DNA from: Craterostigma plantagineum
Lineage: Eukaryota; Streptophyta; Magnoliopsida; Lamiales; Linderniaceae
Direction: 5' to 3'
Length of the DNA stretch: 64,000 bases
Assembly (NCBI GenBank): GCA_027422505.1
Contig: JAPQWV010000483.1
Span: 310,001-374,000, forward strand
Under the pieces are notes generated by a model. That model worked only from the letters and a program-made list of their open reading frames with translations. It had not been told where the DNA came from and made no database searches. Positions 54,566 to 64,000 of this stretch are shown here, piece after piece. Made by a program: the position numbers and the translations under genes. Each line of letters begins with the position of its first letter. Within the stretch, counting starts at the first letter, position 1.

Positions 54566-57416
54566 CTCGTTACTTTATTTGTGCAGATAATGAAAATATA
54601 TTTTATGTGTCTTCCGAGAATGGAGTCAAATGCTTTGATTTGAACATGGTACGCATCTCAGTAATTCGTAGTAATTTTTTTTTCCCCAGAAGTTGCTCAA
54701 GAATTTCAGTATATGAGATTGGATGATGTTCACAGGCACAAAACAGTACTATAGATCTTCAATCTGATTTAGTTTCTTTGGATCTTGCCATTTGTTTGTC
54801 CTAATTTTGTCCTAAAATAATTTCGATCAATATTCCGGATAACACAACTGTGAAAATATTTTTTGAGGGTATTCTGTACAGCTGAGTCTTAGTACTAAAT
54901 GAAGGATTGAGATGGCTGATGTATTGTTTTGAAGGTACTTATCTGATTGAATATTTGTTTTGGATACTGTTATCTTTTCTTTTTTGTTTGGTGATTTTTT
55001 CACAGGCTAGTTTAGTAGCTCAGAAAACTGAATGGAAACAGATAGAGAGTTACTATTACAACAAAGATGAGATAAATCAGGTATCTTGTGCCTCATGGTT
55101 TTCGTAACAAAGATGATTGATGAGATAATTCAGTTATCATTCTTTCCCATTCAAAAAGAGTAGAGTACTCATGAGTCGTTTAACTTTAGAAGATTGAAAA
55201 ATTAATCTTCCTGCACTTAGCATGAAATCTGCAATTTTGTTCGTCAGATTTCGTGCCACTCGAAATCTTCTTTTCTAGCTGCTGCAGATGACACTGGAGA
55301 CGTTAAGGTATATGTTGATCCAGTATGATCTACCTATCCTTCTTTTTCCATGGGATCTTCTCGAAGTATTTCGATCATGTTGTACCTAAACTATACTTAA
55401 CGAATCGCTCAAGGATTTTAACTATATAAATCATATGTTAATTATAACGCTATCATTATCGTTGTCTTTTCAGATTATTGATGTGCAGCAACGGTGTAAG
55501 TACAAAACATTACGAGCTGGACACAAAAGTGTATCCTTCTCTTTCTATTATATTACGGATAACATTTTTTCTTTTCAAGTTCTGTGCCCTTGCTGGACTG
55601 TGATATTGGTGGAGTCATTATACTGTAATTTGATGTCTTTTGAAAAGTTGAACCTTTCTTTGGCCTCTGACTAAATATTCAGATTTGTAGTAGTGTCCAT
55701 TTTCTTCCTTGGAGATCATGGGAAGGTAACATATACTGAAGGACATCGCTTGTTTGTTACGCTCCTTTTCTCCTGCTAATCATACTTGTTCAATAAGCGG
55801 CTGAAGCAATCCTTTTGTACCTGCTGGCACATATAAACAATAGTTGCATTGTCAAACTAATGATTATTTATTAACCATAAAGTACGAGTCTTTTTTTCTT
55901 GCCAATACTGATAACTCATGTTGACATATTACTCCATAGATCAGTCTCTGCTGTTTATGTTTCCTCTGAAGATGCTTATTACTCGTCATATTCTCGCAGT
56001 CATCACAGGTGGTCTTGACTCAAAACTCGTGATGTGGGATTTCTCCAAAGGACGACCGAACAAAGGACTTTGGTAATCAGCTCCTCTGTCACACTCAAAC
56101 ATTAATTTGAATATCTTTACAGATCCTCATTCTTTATTCTTCGGCACAAACAATATACAGCACCATATGAGTCATACATTGATTTGAGGGAAAATGATCT
56201 CCTCTATTTTCACAATTGGTCATTGATCGACAAGTAGTGAAGCTGATGCAGGACAGTGCTGTAACCCAGCTTTTGTTCATGCACTAGCAATACCAGACCT
56301 CGACACTGTCGATCGAATAGGCAAGATCTGTGCAGTTGCTAGAGACGATGGAGTTGTTAATGTCATCGATGTAGGAAAGGAACTTTCTTCTTCTCCACTT
56401 CAAAAATCAGAGAGGAGTTCTGCTAAATCATCACGAAAAGGTAAAGAAGATTCATCGTCTAACGGAAAGAGTGACGAAGATCAAAATGATAAAAAGATGC
56501 TGTGTTTGGACTACTCAGTGGGTGGACATGCCTCTGCTGTATCCTCTGTGTAAGTAATCCAACACAGACTAAATTTGATGAAATAGGTTTTAAACTCTTA
56601 GAGCTCAGATGTTTACTGAAATAGATTTGTTTATGTTTGCGATATTTGTTGAAATCAGAGCTTTTTCTGTGTTTGGAGAAAAGGGAAAGTTTATAATTTC
56701 GGGCGGAAACGATAAGTTCGTAAAGGTATGGGATTGGTCGAAGCAAAGCGGAGCCGTCGGAGAAGATGCTAATTCTCTTCTTCGTGCAGATATTAGTCTG
56801 AGAAGAAAAGTTCGTAGGTCACATTCTGTAACTTTGTCTTGTAGATTTTCATGAATATGAAATCTTTTCGGTCTTTCCTTCAGGTGAACATGCTGTGCAC
56901 GACTGCCTCTGATTCAGAAAACTTATTGTTTGCGACACTTCCAAACTTGTCAAAGTTTACAACGGTGTCTGATCTATTAAATTTTTTTTTTTTTTTTTTT
57001 TTCTGGGAATTTAACGTTGTTCTTACTGCGGTATGGTTTATCTTGCGTTGTCGAGTTTTGTTAAAGCAGAAGATTATCTTGAATACTGTAATACGATTAA
57101 CATGTCTTAACCATGCAGAATTATATTGTGACGTTAGATATTTCTTTCTCAATTTAGTCTTGGTCGTCGTCGCGACAGTCTTGGTTACATACAGCTATTT
57201 CATATTTTCACAAATAATATCGGCCTGATAATATCTTCTTGGAAGACTTGAATTTTTCCACAATTGCTGTTTGCCATAGTCTTCAAGCTGTGGCTGATTT
57301 TAATTCCCTTCATCTCCCGTCACTATTCTAATGAGTCGTCATCGTCGTTATTAGACGATTCATTTTACCAACTTGACTATTCTTCTCTTTTTTTTGCGTG
57401 CATCACAAGTGCCATC

Positions 57417-57422
57417 TATAAA
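57417..57422 (+). promoter_or_regulatory. TATA box of RLK5
   Basis: TATAAA in CATCTATAAAACCACGCAG, 87 bp before the ATG at 57509, the same spacing as RLK2. Confidence 0.55.
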
Positions 57423-57508
57423 ACCACGCAGAATATGTAATCTCGTATTCTTCATTACGCACTATGTATTACTGAATCACTTCCTTTCGATCTGAGTATC
57501 TTCTCATT

Positions 57509-60500
57509 ATGGAATTAGGAAACTCAAACTGCGTTCAAATCTCTGCAACATTAACCATCTCTTCCATTTTCATAATAAACCTCATTCTTACATGTTTATC
57601 ATCGTCGTCATCATCATCTACCATGCATAATGCTACTACAGATCAGTTGGCCCTTCTCTCTCTCAAATACAAAATCACAAATGATCCTCGCAACATTATC
57701 ATGCAGAATTGGACCGATGCATCTCCAATATGCAGTTGGGTTGGAGTTACGTGTGGGAAACGACACCACAACAGAGTCTCTTCTTTGAACATCTCTTACA
57801 TGGCCTCACAGGCGAAATCCCGCCCCAGCTTGGGAACCTCTCTTTCCTCATCTCCCTCGACCTGCAAGGTAATAACTTCTTTGGGACAATTCCTGGAGAT
57901 TTTCTGCGGCTGCGTAGGTTGAGATTCGTAAGCATAGGAGAAAATAGCTTCACGGGGGAGGTCCCTTCTTGCTTTGCATCCTTGCCTCGGCTCGAGATCT
58001 TATATGCGAACAACAACAGCTTTACGAGCTTGGATTCGTTCCTCCACGCCTCATTTGCTAATAATAACGAATCAAATCTCAATGGATTGGACGTGTCATT
58101 CAACTCTCTCCAGGGTAAGATTCCAGAATCAATAGGAAATCTGAATGGTCTCAAACTACTGAGGATGAAGGGTAATCAGCTATCAGGTTTTCTATCTTCT
58201 TCGCTTGCCAATTTGACGAGTCTGGTACATCTCAATATGGACAGCAACTACATTGAAGGGACTTTACCAGAATGGATGGGGAATCTTCGTAGCCTTACTT
58301 ATTTGAATTTACAAAGTAATCGACTTACCGGTTCGATACCGGCGAGCATCTTTAACATATCAACTCTTGAAAATTTAGGCTTGATTCAGAATCATTTATC
58401 TGGCACGCTTCCGAATGATATGTGTGTTCGTCTTCCGGTGCTCAGAGGACTTTATTTAGGAAATAATGAGATATACGGTGAAATTCCGTCAAATATATCA
58501 TTGTGCTCCAAGCTTCAACGGTTATCGTTGCGATATAACAATATTGCCGGTACATACTCCATATATTCCTCAGTCGATCCTTCACACTTGAGTGCTGTTC
58601 CATTATGTCGGCACTAAACCTTTTATGTTAATATGCAGGTGAGATACCAAGTGCATTAGGTGAACTTAAGGAGCTTGAGATTCTGGCATTAGGGGCCAAT
58701 CAACTAAGTGGTTCCGTGCCAATAACGTTATATAACATTACCAATTTGAGAATAATTGTACTTGCAGGAAACAGGCTTTCAGGTGATCTTGCATCAAAAT
58801 TTGGTTATTTTCTGCCTAATCTTGAAGTGCTCCATCTTGGATACAATGACTTCGGTGGAGGTTTTCCAAACTTAATCTTAAATTGCTCTAAACTATTGGA
58901 TTTAGACACTTACAGCAACAGTTTCACCGGTCCAATTCCTACTTCCATAGGAGATGATTTAAGATTCTTACAGTACTTGGGCTTGGGTGCCAATGGTTTT
59001 ACATCTAACTCTAAACTGAGCTTCATTGATTCCTTGGCGAACTGCAGAGACTTAGAAACACTAGCAGTTAATGACAATCCATTATATGGTCACATACCTG
59101 CATCTATTGGAAATCTATCTTCTTCTCTTACCGGATTGTATGCTTATGGGTCTGGCATCAAAGGTAGCATTCCTAATGAAATTGGTAATCTAACAAGGCT
59201 CGTAGCCTTGAGTTTACATCGCAATGATTTGACAGGAGAGATTCCATCAACATTACATAACTTACAGAGCCTTCAAGGACTCGATCTTGGCGGCAACGGA
59301 ATAGAAGGACTCATTCCAAGCGGACTCTGCCAACTAAAGAGTCTGGGAGGCATATATTTGAGTGCCAATCAACTCACAGGTCCAATACCAGAATGCCTGG
59401 GAAATATATCATCTTTAAGAAAGATATTTTTGTACGACAACAACTTGAATTCGAGTATACCTTCGAGCCTTCGGAATTTGGGAGATCTCTTATATCTTAA
59501 CATTTCCTCAAATTCTCTAACGAGTTCTCTGCCTCCAGAAATAGGAAATTTGAAATCTGCAATATTAATTGATCTATCAAAGAATCAGTTCTCGGGTGAT
59601 ATCCCTACAACAGTTGGGGGTTTAATTCAACTAGTTAATCTTTCTTTGGCCAATAATGATTTCCAAGGCCCGATTCCTGAGTCAATTGGAAGCATGGTCA
59701 GTTTAGTTTCTTTGGACCTTTCTAACAACAAATTTAACGGGACGATTCCAAAGTCGCTGGAAGCTCTTAAATCTTTGAAGTATTTCAATGTTTCATTCAA
59801 TGGATTATCAGGAGAGATCCCTACGGGTGGCCCTTTTCAAAATTTTACAAGTCAATCATTCATGTTTAATGATGCATTGTGTGGCCCCTCAAGGTTCGAG
59901 GTTTTATCTTGCCATGTACCTCGACAACACAGAGCAAGGAAGAAGATATTTCTACCACTGTTCGTTTTTGTAGGAATCGGAGCCTCAGTTTTTGCAGTAT
60001 GCTTGGCGTATGCGGCTAAGAGATATCATAGGAAAACGAGTCCTCCAACTGATGCCGGTGCACTTGCTACAGGACAGCCCGTACAATTCTCTTATTACGA
60101 CCTATTGCATGCTACTGATAATTATGGCGAAAATAATCTATTGGGAAAGGGAAGTTTTGGTTCGATTTATAAAGGCGTACTAAGAGATGGAACTGCATTA
60201 GCCGTGAAAGTGTTTCACATTCAGCTAGAACGTTCGTTGAGGTCTTTTGAAGTCGAATGCGAAGCTTTAAGGAATCTTCGCCACAGGAACCTCGTTAAAG
60301 TCCTCGGCAGTTGCACATATCAAGAATTCAAGGCGATCGTATTAGAATACATGCAAAACGGCAGCTTGGAGAAGTGCTTGTATTCCGAAAACCAATCTCT
60401 AGACATCATGCAAAGACTCAAGATAATGATCGACGTTGCAAGTGCATTGGAATATCTCCACCACGGTTATTCGACTCCTGTGGTTCACTGTGATTTGAAG

Positions 60501-61096
60501 CCGGGAAACGTCCTCCTAGACGAAGATATGGTGGCCCATATTAGCGATTTCGGCCTTACAAAGTATCTGAACGAAGGGGAAAGCATGACACACACTAGGA
60601 CCCTAGCAACGCTCGGCTATATGGCTCCAGGTACGCATACAATCACATATTTGTTTATATAGTTGGACACTTTAATATTTTTTTCTTGTTTTGCTTGAAT
60701 GAAACAAATATGGGTTGAAGAATATGGTTCGGGAGGCATAGTTACCACGAGAGGCGACGTGTATAGTTACGGGATAATGCTGCTGGAGACCTTTACAGGA
60801 AGAAGCCGAGCGATGAAATGTTTTCGGGAGACATAACGCTTAGGGATTGGGTAAATGGCTCATTGCCTGACGAAGTCATGCGAGTCGTCGATGTGGATTT
60901 GATTGCAACAAACAACTTCAACGAGTGCAACGTCGTTTCTATTTTGGAGTTGGGTCTTATTTGCACTGCTAAGTCGCCTGGCGATAGGACAAATATGAAA
61001 GACGTTGCTGCCCAACTAAAGAAAATTAGAACGCGACTAACGGAATCCTCTAAAGAAACTTCCGACGCATCGACAAGTCGATCGAGAGAGATATGA
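57509..61096 (+). pseudogene. RLK5: LRR receptor-like kinase with two single-base frameshifts
   Basis: Exons 57509-58549, 58639-60630 and 60721-61096. One G is missing at about 57801 (ACATGGCC against ACATGGGCC in RLK2), right after the LRRNT domain. One base is lost near 60800 (GGAAGAAGCC against GGAAAGAGGCC in RLK2), in the kinase C-lobe. The rest reads like RLK2: LRRs, span near [42 protein letters not shown] (non-RD), and SDFGLTK where other copies have SDFGITK. The 3' end has a small in-frame loss (FNECNVVSI against FDEKLLHCILSI in RLK2). Its 5' part resembles RLK1/RLK3 and its 3' part resembles RLK2, suggesting exchange between copies. Confidence 0.88.
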
Positions 61097-61213
61097 AAAG
61101 AAAGTATACTACCAGAAGAAACATGCATAATGGTTTATCTCTTATATATCTCCTCCATGTTTGCTTCTCTACAACTAATTAGTGCTAGTGTTTGTTTATG
61201 TCTTCTTCTTCCC

Positions 61214-62157
61214 TTATTTTGAGGTTGCACCGAGTGCGACTAAGCTCGCATACATACCACCGCTAATCCTGACCAAGACGTCGTGCGAACCCATTTCGGC
61301 GACGACCCCATTTTTCTCCACAGCGATGACATCAGCCCCTTTAACAGTCGAGAGGCGATGGGCGACGATAATCGTCATTCTGTTAACCCTAACTCTATCC
61401 AAAGCGTCCATCACCAAAAGCTCAGACTCGGCGTCTAATGCGCTCGTCGCCTCGTCGAGCAAAAGTATTTTAGGGTTTTTGAGGATCACGCGAGCTATAG
61501 CTACACGCTGCTTCTGCCCGCCCGATAACTGCATCCCCCTCTCCCCGACGTAAGTGTTGTATCCCTTAGGCAATGCTGATATGAAGCTGTGTGCGTTTGC
61601 GGCTTTTGCAGCTTCGACGATCTCTTCTTCTGATGAAATTCCTATGTTTCCGTAGCATATGTTGTCTCGAATCGTCTCGTTGAAGAGAATTGGTTCTTGG
61701 CTCACTAACCCCATTTGTTGCCTAAGCCAGCTTAGGGTCATCTTGCGTATGTCGACCCCATCCAAGAATATGTAGCCCGAGTCTTGATCGTAGAACCAGT
61801 AGGCTTATCACCGTTGATTTACCGCTTCCACTTTCTCCTACGAGTGCGTTTGTCTGAAGAAAAAGATGCAAGAACGATTTCATTTGCATGTGGAGAAAAA
61901 ATGGGCGTTATTTGAGCTCAAAAATAGGTTGTACCTTCCCAGCTGATAGAATCATGCTTAGGTCTTTGAAAATGGAAATGTCTGGCCTTGTGGGATATCT
62001 GAAGCTCACATTCTGGAAAATGATTTCGCCTTTTAAAGACTCGATTTTTATCCCATCCTCGCTGCTCGAATCGATCTTCGGTTTCTGATCGACGATCTCG
62101 AATATAGAAGCAGCTGTCCTTGGACTTCTTGAAATTCGCTAAAAGATTGCCGCTTTG
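61214..62157 (-). pseudogene. ABCB4: ABCB transporter 3' fragment, cut by a gypsy element
   Basis: NBD2 from FRYPTRPDI (about 61990) to the end ALGATSK (stop at 61214), with [26 protein letters not shown] and [15 protein letters not shown] few bases are lost after the Walker A exon region (AGAACCAGTAGGC at about 61795) and two near 62115 (GCAGCTGTCC against GCAGCTGCGTCC in ABCB1). At 62157 the sequence ends inside the EIVDQKPK exon region, where the LTR element begins. Any upstream part would lie beyond the window. Confidence 0.82.
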
Positions 62158-62491
62158 TGTTAAGAGTCTATAATTAGTATTATTATTTATTTAAGTTTGA
62201 ATTTTAATTAGATTTGATTTAGTATTTAGTATTGAGATTTATTAGGAGTTTAAATATTGGTTTTAGTCCTATATATAGGCGTCAGTTTCGTAGAAGATGG
62301 GTATCGGGTTTATTTTGGGATTTTTGAGGGCCGTAGTGTTTGACTATCGGATCGTGAGGGCCGGAGTTCTTGGTTCTCGAACTCTCGGATTTAGCTATTA
62401 GTATCGTTTAATCTCTTTGTGCTTCGTTCTTCGTCATTAATAGAAGTTATCTATTCTGTTATTATCACCTACCGCCGTCTTTTCTCTATCA
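62158..62491 (+). repeat. 5' LTR of the gypsy element
   Basis: Starts TGTTAAGAGTCTATAATTAG and ends about CTCTATCA, followed by AATTGGTCCGACC at the expected primer-site position. The first 100 bp recur at 63832-63933 with a few differences. Confidence 0.75.
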
Positions 62492-62653
62492 AATTGGTCC
62501 GACCTGCCGCCGAACCCCCGCCGGAGGACTATTAATCCCTGCAAACACTGTTCACCGCTGCCGTCGAACCCCCGCCAAGCCGAGTTACTGTTCGTCGTAA
62601 AAAGTTACTGTTCATCGCCCAGTCGAGTTACTGTTCATCAACCGAAAAAAAAA

Positions 62654-63520
62654 ATGGTCATCACTCGTTCGTCAGACGAGCGTTTCGAAGGGTTAGAGAA
62701 GACCGTGGAAGCACTAAGTGTGCAAATGAAGGAGGTGTTAGCACTATTAAAGGCGAAAACCACACAGCCAGACCCGCCACCAGAAGCCGTGACCAAGGAG
62801 GGTGACTCTCTACCAGCGATGGTCCAACGTCGCGTGGAACTACCATCGTTTAACGGCACGGATCCCCATGGGTGGCTAGCCCAAGCTGATCAGTATTTTT
62901 TCCTCAATAAAATTCCAATGACTCAGTGGATCTCGTGTGCGATGATATGCATGGAGGGAACGACAACACCATGGATTCGGTGGTTATTGACGACCCAACC
63001 TAATATCACGTGGGAGGTTTTCACACGCAAATTGATTGACACCTTCGACAACCAATATGCGGGTCGCCCGGTGCAACGACTCGCAGGCGTTCGCCAAACT
63101 GGCCCGATCGATGAATACTTTCACGAATTTATCCGCATGGTATCGAATTTGCCCGATATTCCGGCCTATCAGCACTTGGATTTCTTCTTGATGGGTATGC
63201 ATACAACACTGAGAGATGAGGTTTCAATTTTAAGCCCGTATTCAGTTAAAAATGCTTTTGAACTTGCTCGCAGTGTCGAGCGAAAATTGTTGAGGCAAAG
63301 ACAGGAGGACTATACCAGTATGATCAACCGCTCGGCTAATCACCAATTACCCGCACGCACGGCCCAATTGAGTGTTCCCTCTCCAACCACACGCTACTCT
63401 CAGAATTGGCCTTTGACCATACGGGAATCTCAGACATCGCCTAAATTACCAAACCACGGCAGCATGACAACATCGATCGTTGATGACAATGGACCAAGAA
63501 AAGATGAGATTATTCACTAG
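62654..63520 (+). CDS. Gypsy-type Gag protein
   Basis: 288 aa open frame from ATG 62654. An N-terminal coiled-coil-like stretch (FEGLEKTVEALSVQMKEVLA) is followed by the retrotransposon gag domain (VELPSFNGTDPHGWLAQADQ ... WEVFTRKLIDTFDNQYAGRP ... YFHEFIRMVSNLPDIPAYQH). The frame ends at 63520, but related sequence continues in another frame to a zinc-knuckle-like GLCFRCRQLYGRDHVC (about 63607-63654) and an acidic stretch (EDEEEEEES), so the original protein was longer. Forms virus-like particles in related elements. Confidence 0.8.
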   Translation: MVITRSSDERFEGLEKTVEALSVQMKEVLALLKAKTTQPDPPPEAVTKEGDSLPAMVQRRVELPSFNGTDPHGWLAQADQYFFLNKIPMTQWISCAMICMEGTTTPWIRWLLTTQPNITWEVFTRKLIDTFDNQYAGRPVQRLAGVRQTGPIDEYFHEFIRMVSNLPDIPAYQHLDFFLMGMHTTLRDEVSILSPYSVKNAFELARSVERKLLRQRQEDYTSMINRSANHQLPARTAQLSVPSPTTRYSQNWPLTIRESQTSPKLPNHGSMTTSIVDDNGPRKDEIIH

Positions 63521-63831
63521 TAGATCGAAAAGAACCATCAGCCAACACATACTCGACCCTTTCGTCGCTTACCCGACGCGAGTTTCAAGATTTAAGGGCT
63601 AAAGGGCTTTGTTTCCGTTGTAGACAACTCTATGGGCGTGATCATGTGTGCATGAATAAAGAATTTCAAATGATTATCGCAGGGGAGGACGAAGAGGAAG
63701 AAGAGGAGAGTGATAAGGCGAGTCAGGCTGGACACGAATTCAACCTACTATCACCGATTCCAAGACAATCATCATCGACGCCTTATTCCTTGAGGATAAG
63801 GCTGTTTTTGAGAGGTGATAGTGTTAAGAGT

Positions 63832-63933
63832 CTATAATTAGTATTATTATTTATTTTAAGTTTGAATTTTAATTAGATTTGATTTATTATTTAGTATTTG
63901 AGATTTATTAGGAGTTTAAATATTGGTTTTAGT
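63832..63933 (+). repeat. 3' LTR of the gypsy element, interrupted
   Basis: Matches the first 100 or so bases of the 5' LTR, then stops at GGTTTTAGT where a different sequence starts. Confidence 0.75.
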
Positions 63934-64000
63934 TAGGGCTGTTATAAATCGACCCGACCCGCCAACCTAACACGAACCGCACCCGAACCTAGCGGGTTCG
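63934..64000. mobile_element. Start of another insertion inside the 3' LTR (hAT-like end), runs off the window
   Basis: TAGGGCTGTTATAAATCGACCC followed by GACCCGCC/AACCCGAA-like text replaces the expected LTR sequence. TAGGGCTG ends with GC-rich CGACCCG motifs are common in plant hAT MITEs. Only one end is visible. Confidence 0.4.

Larger units (their letters stand above)
52990..56973 (+). pseudogene. W5: WD40 gene copy, all exons present, last exon frameshifted
   Basis: Exons 52990-53106, 53228-53327, 54587-54648, 55006-55080, 55248-55307, 55474-55530, 55683-55725, 56000-56072, 56235-56549, 56659-56809, and exon 11 from 56884. Exon 8 lost 5 bp (GAACAAAGGACTTTG against GAACAAAATCATGGACTTTG in W4). 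The normal exon 9 acceptor CAG|G became CAA|G. Using the next AG (CAAG|T at 56234) removes one more base, so the net loss is 6 and the frame is restored. Exon 11 has a one-base loss at about 56922 (AACTTATTG against AACTTGATTG in W1) that replaces the C-terminal 17 or so residues. Intron 2 carries two insertions. Confidence 0.8.
62158..63933 (+). mobile_element. Gag-only gypsy retrotransposon interrupting ABCB4
   Basis: 5' LTR 62158 to about 62491 (TGTTAAGAG...CTCTATCA), interior with gag, and a 3' LTR starting at 63832 with the same text. The 3' LTR is cut at 63933 by another insertion. The interior (about 1.34 kb) has no protease, reverse transcriptase or integrase. The leader repeats GTTACTGTTCRTC three times (about 62585-62640). 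The right target duplication is out of view. Confidence 0.82.

Noticed and set aside
62638..62859. Minus-strand frames opposite the gypsy gag
   Set aside because: Shadow of the gag gene on the plus strand.

Overview
The window is nuclear DNA of a flowering plant. It has short GT-AG introns, a plant-type complex I accessory subunit, a chloroplast NDH subunit, a NIMIN-type immunity regulator, a phytocyanin, LRR-XII type receptor kinases, and copia, gypsy, hAT, Stowaway and SINE insertions. I suspect a eudicot, but nothing here fixes the species.

Left flank (1-6760), single-copy genes: a complex I B10-type subunit (-), a NIMIN-like protein (+), a PNSB5-like thylakoid NDH subunit (+), a stellacyanin-like phytocyanin (+), an eight-exon peptidyl-tRNA hydrolase (-) and a tRNA-Asp(GUC) (-) that is one base short in its T-stem. 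All five protein genes read cleanly once spliced.

Right part (6761-64000): a degenerate tandem array built from one ancestral four-gene module. The order is aspartic protease (AP, +), WDR53-like WD40 gene (W, +), LRR receptor kinase (RLK, +), ABCB transporter (-). I see 3 AP, 5 W plus one exon remnant, 5 RLK and 4 ABCB copies. The order is AP1-W1-RLK1::W2-(W exon)-RLK2-ABCB1 | AP2-W3-RLK3-ABCB2-W4(split by transposons)-RLK4-ABCB3 | AP3-W5-RLK5-ABCB4. Complete frames exist only for W1, W3, RLK2 (1130 aa) and, in shortened form, RLK4 (494 aa). The others carry frameshifts or truncations, and every ABCB copy lacks its 5' half. Blocks 7342-15849 and 27286-35787 (about 8.5 kb) are almost identical, so the duplication is very recent or is an assembly duplication.

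The two most unusual structures are recombination products. RLK1 breaks inside its kinase domain and joins, in frame and at a usable exon, the C-terminal half of W2, giving a kinase-WD40 chimera. RLK4 carries an in-frame deletion that removes half the LRRs, the membrane span and almost all of the kinase, leaving a predicted secreted LRR protein.

W4 has absorbed at least four separate transposons: a retroelement with a nested gag-only LTR element, a hAT element with a nested Stowaway, a copia fragment and a 1.1 kb foldback. The window ends in a gag-only gypsy element that interrupts ABCB4 and is itself interrupted. Many breaks between copies are one-base changes in short homopolymers, so some apparent pseudogenes may be consensus errors. 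No stand-alone new biological system is evident; the novelty lies in the rearranged receptor array.
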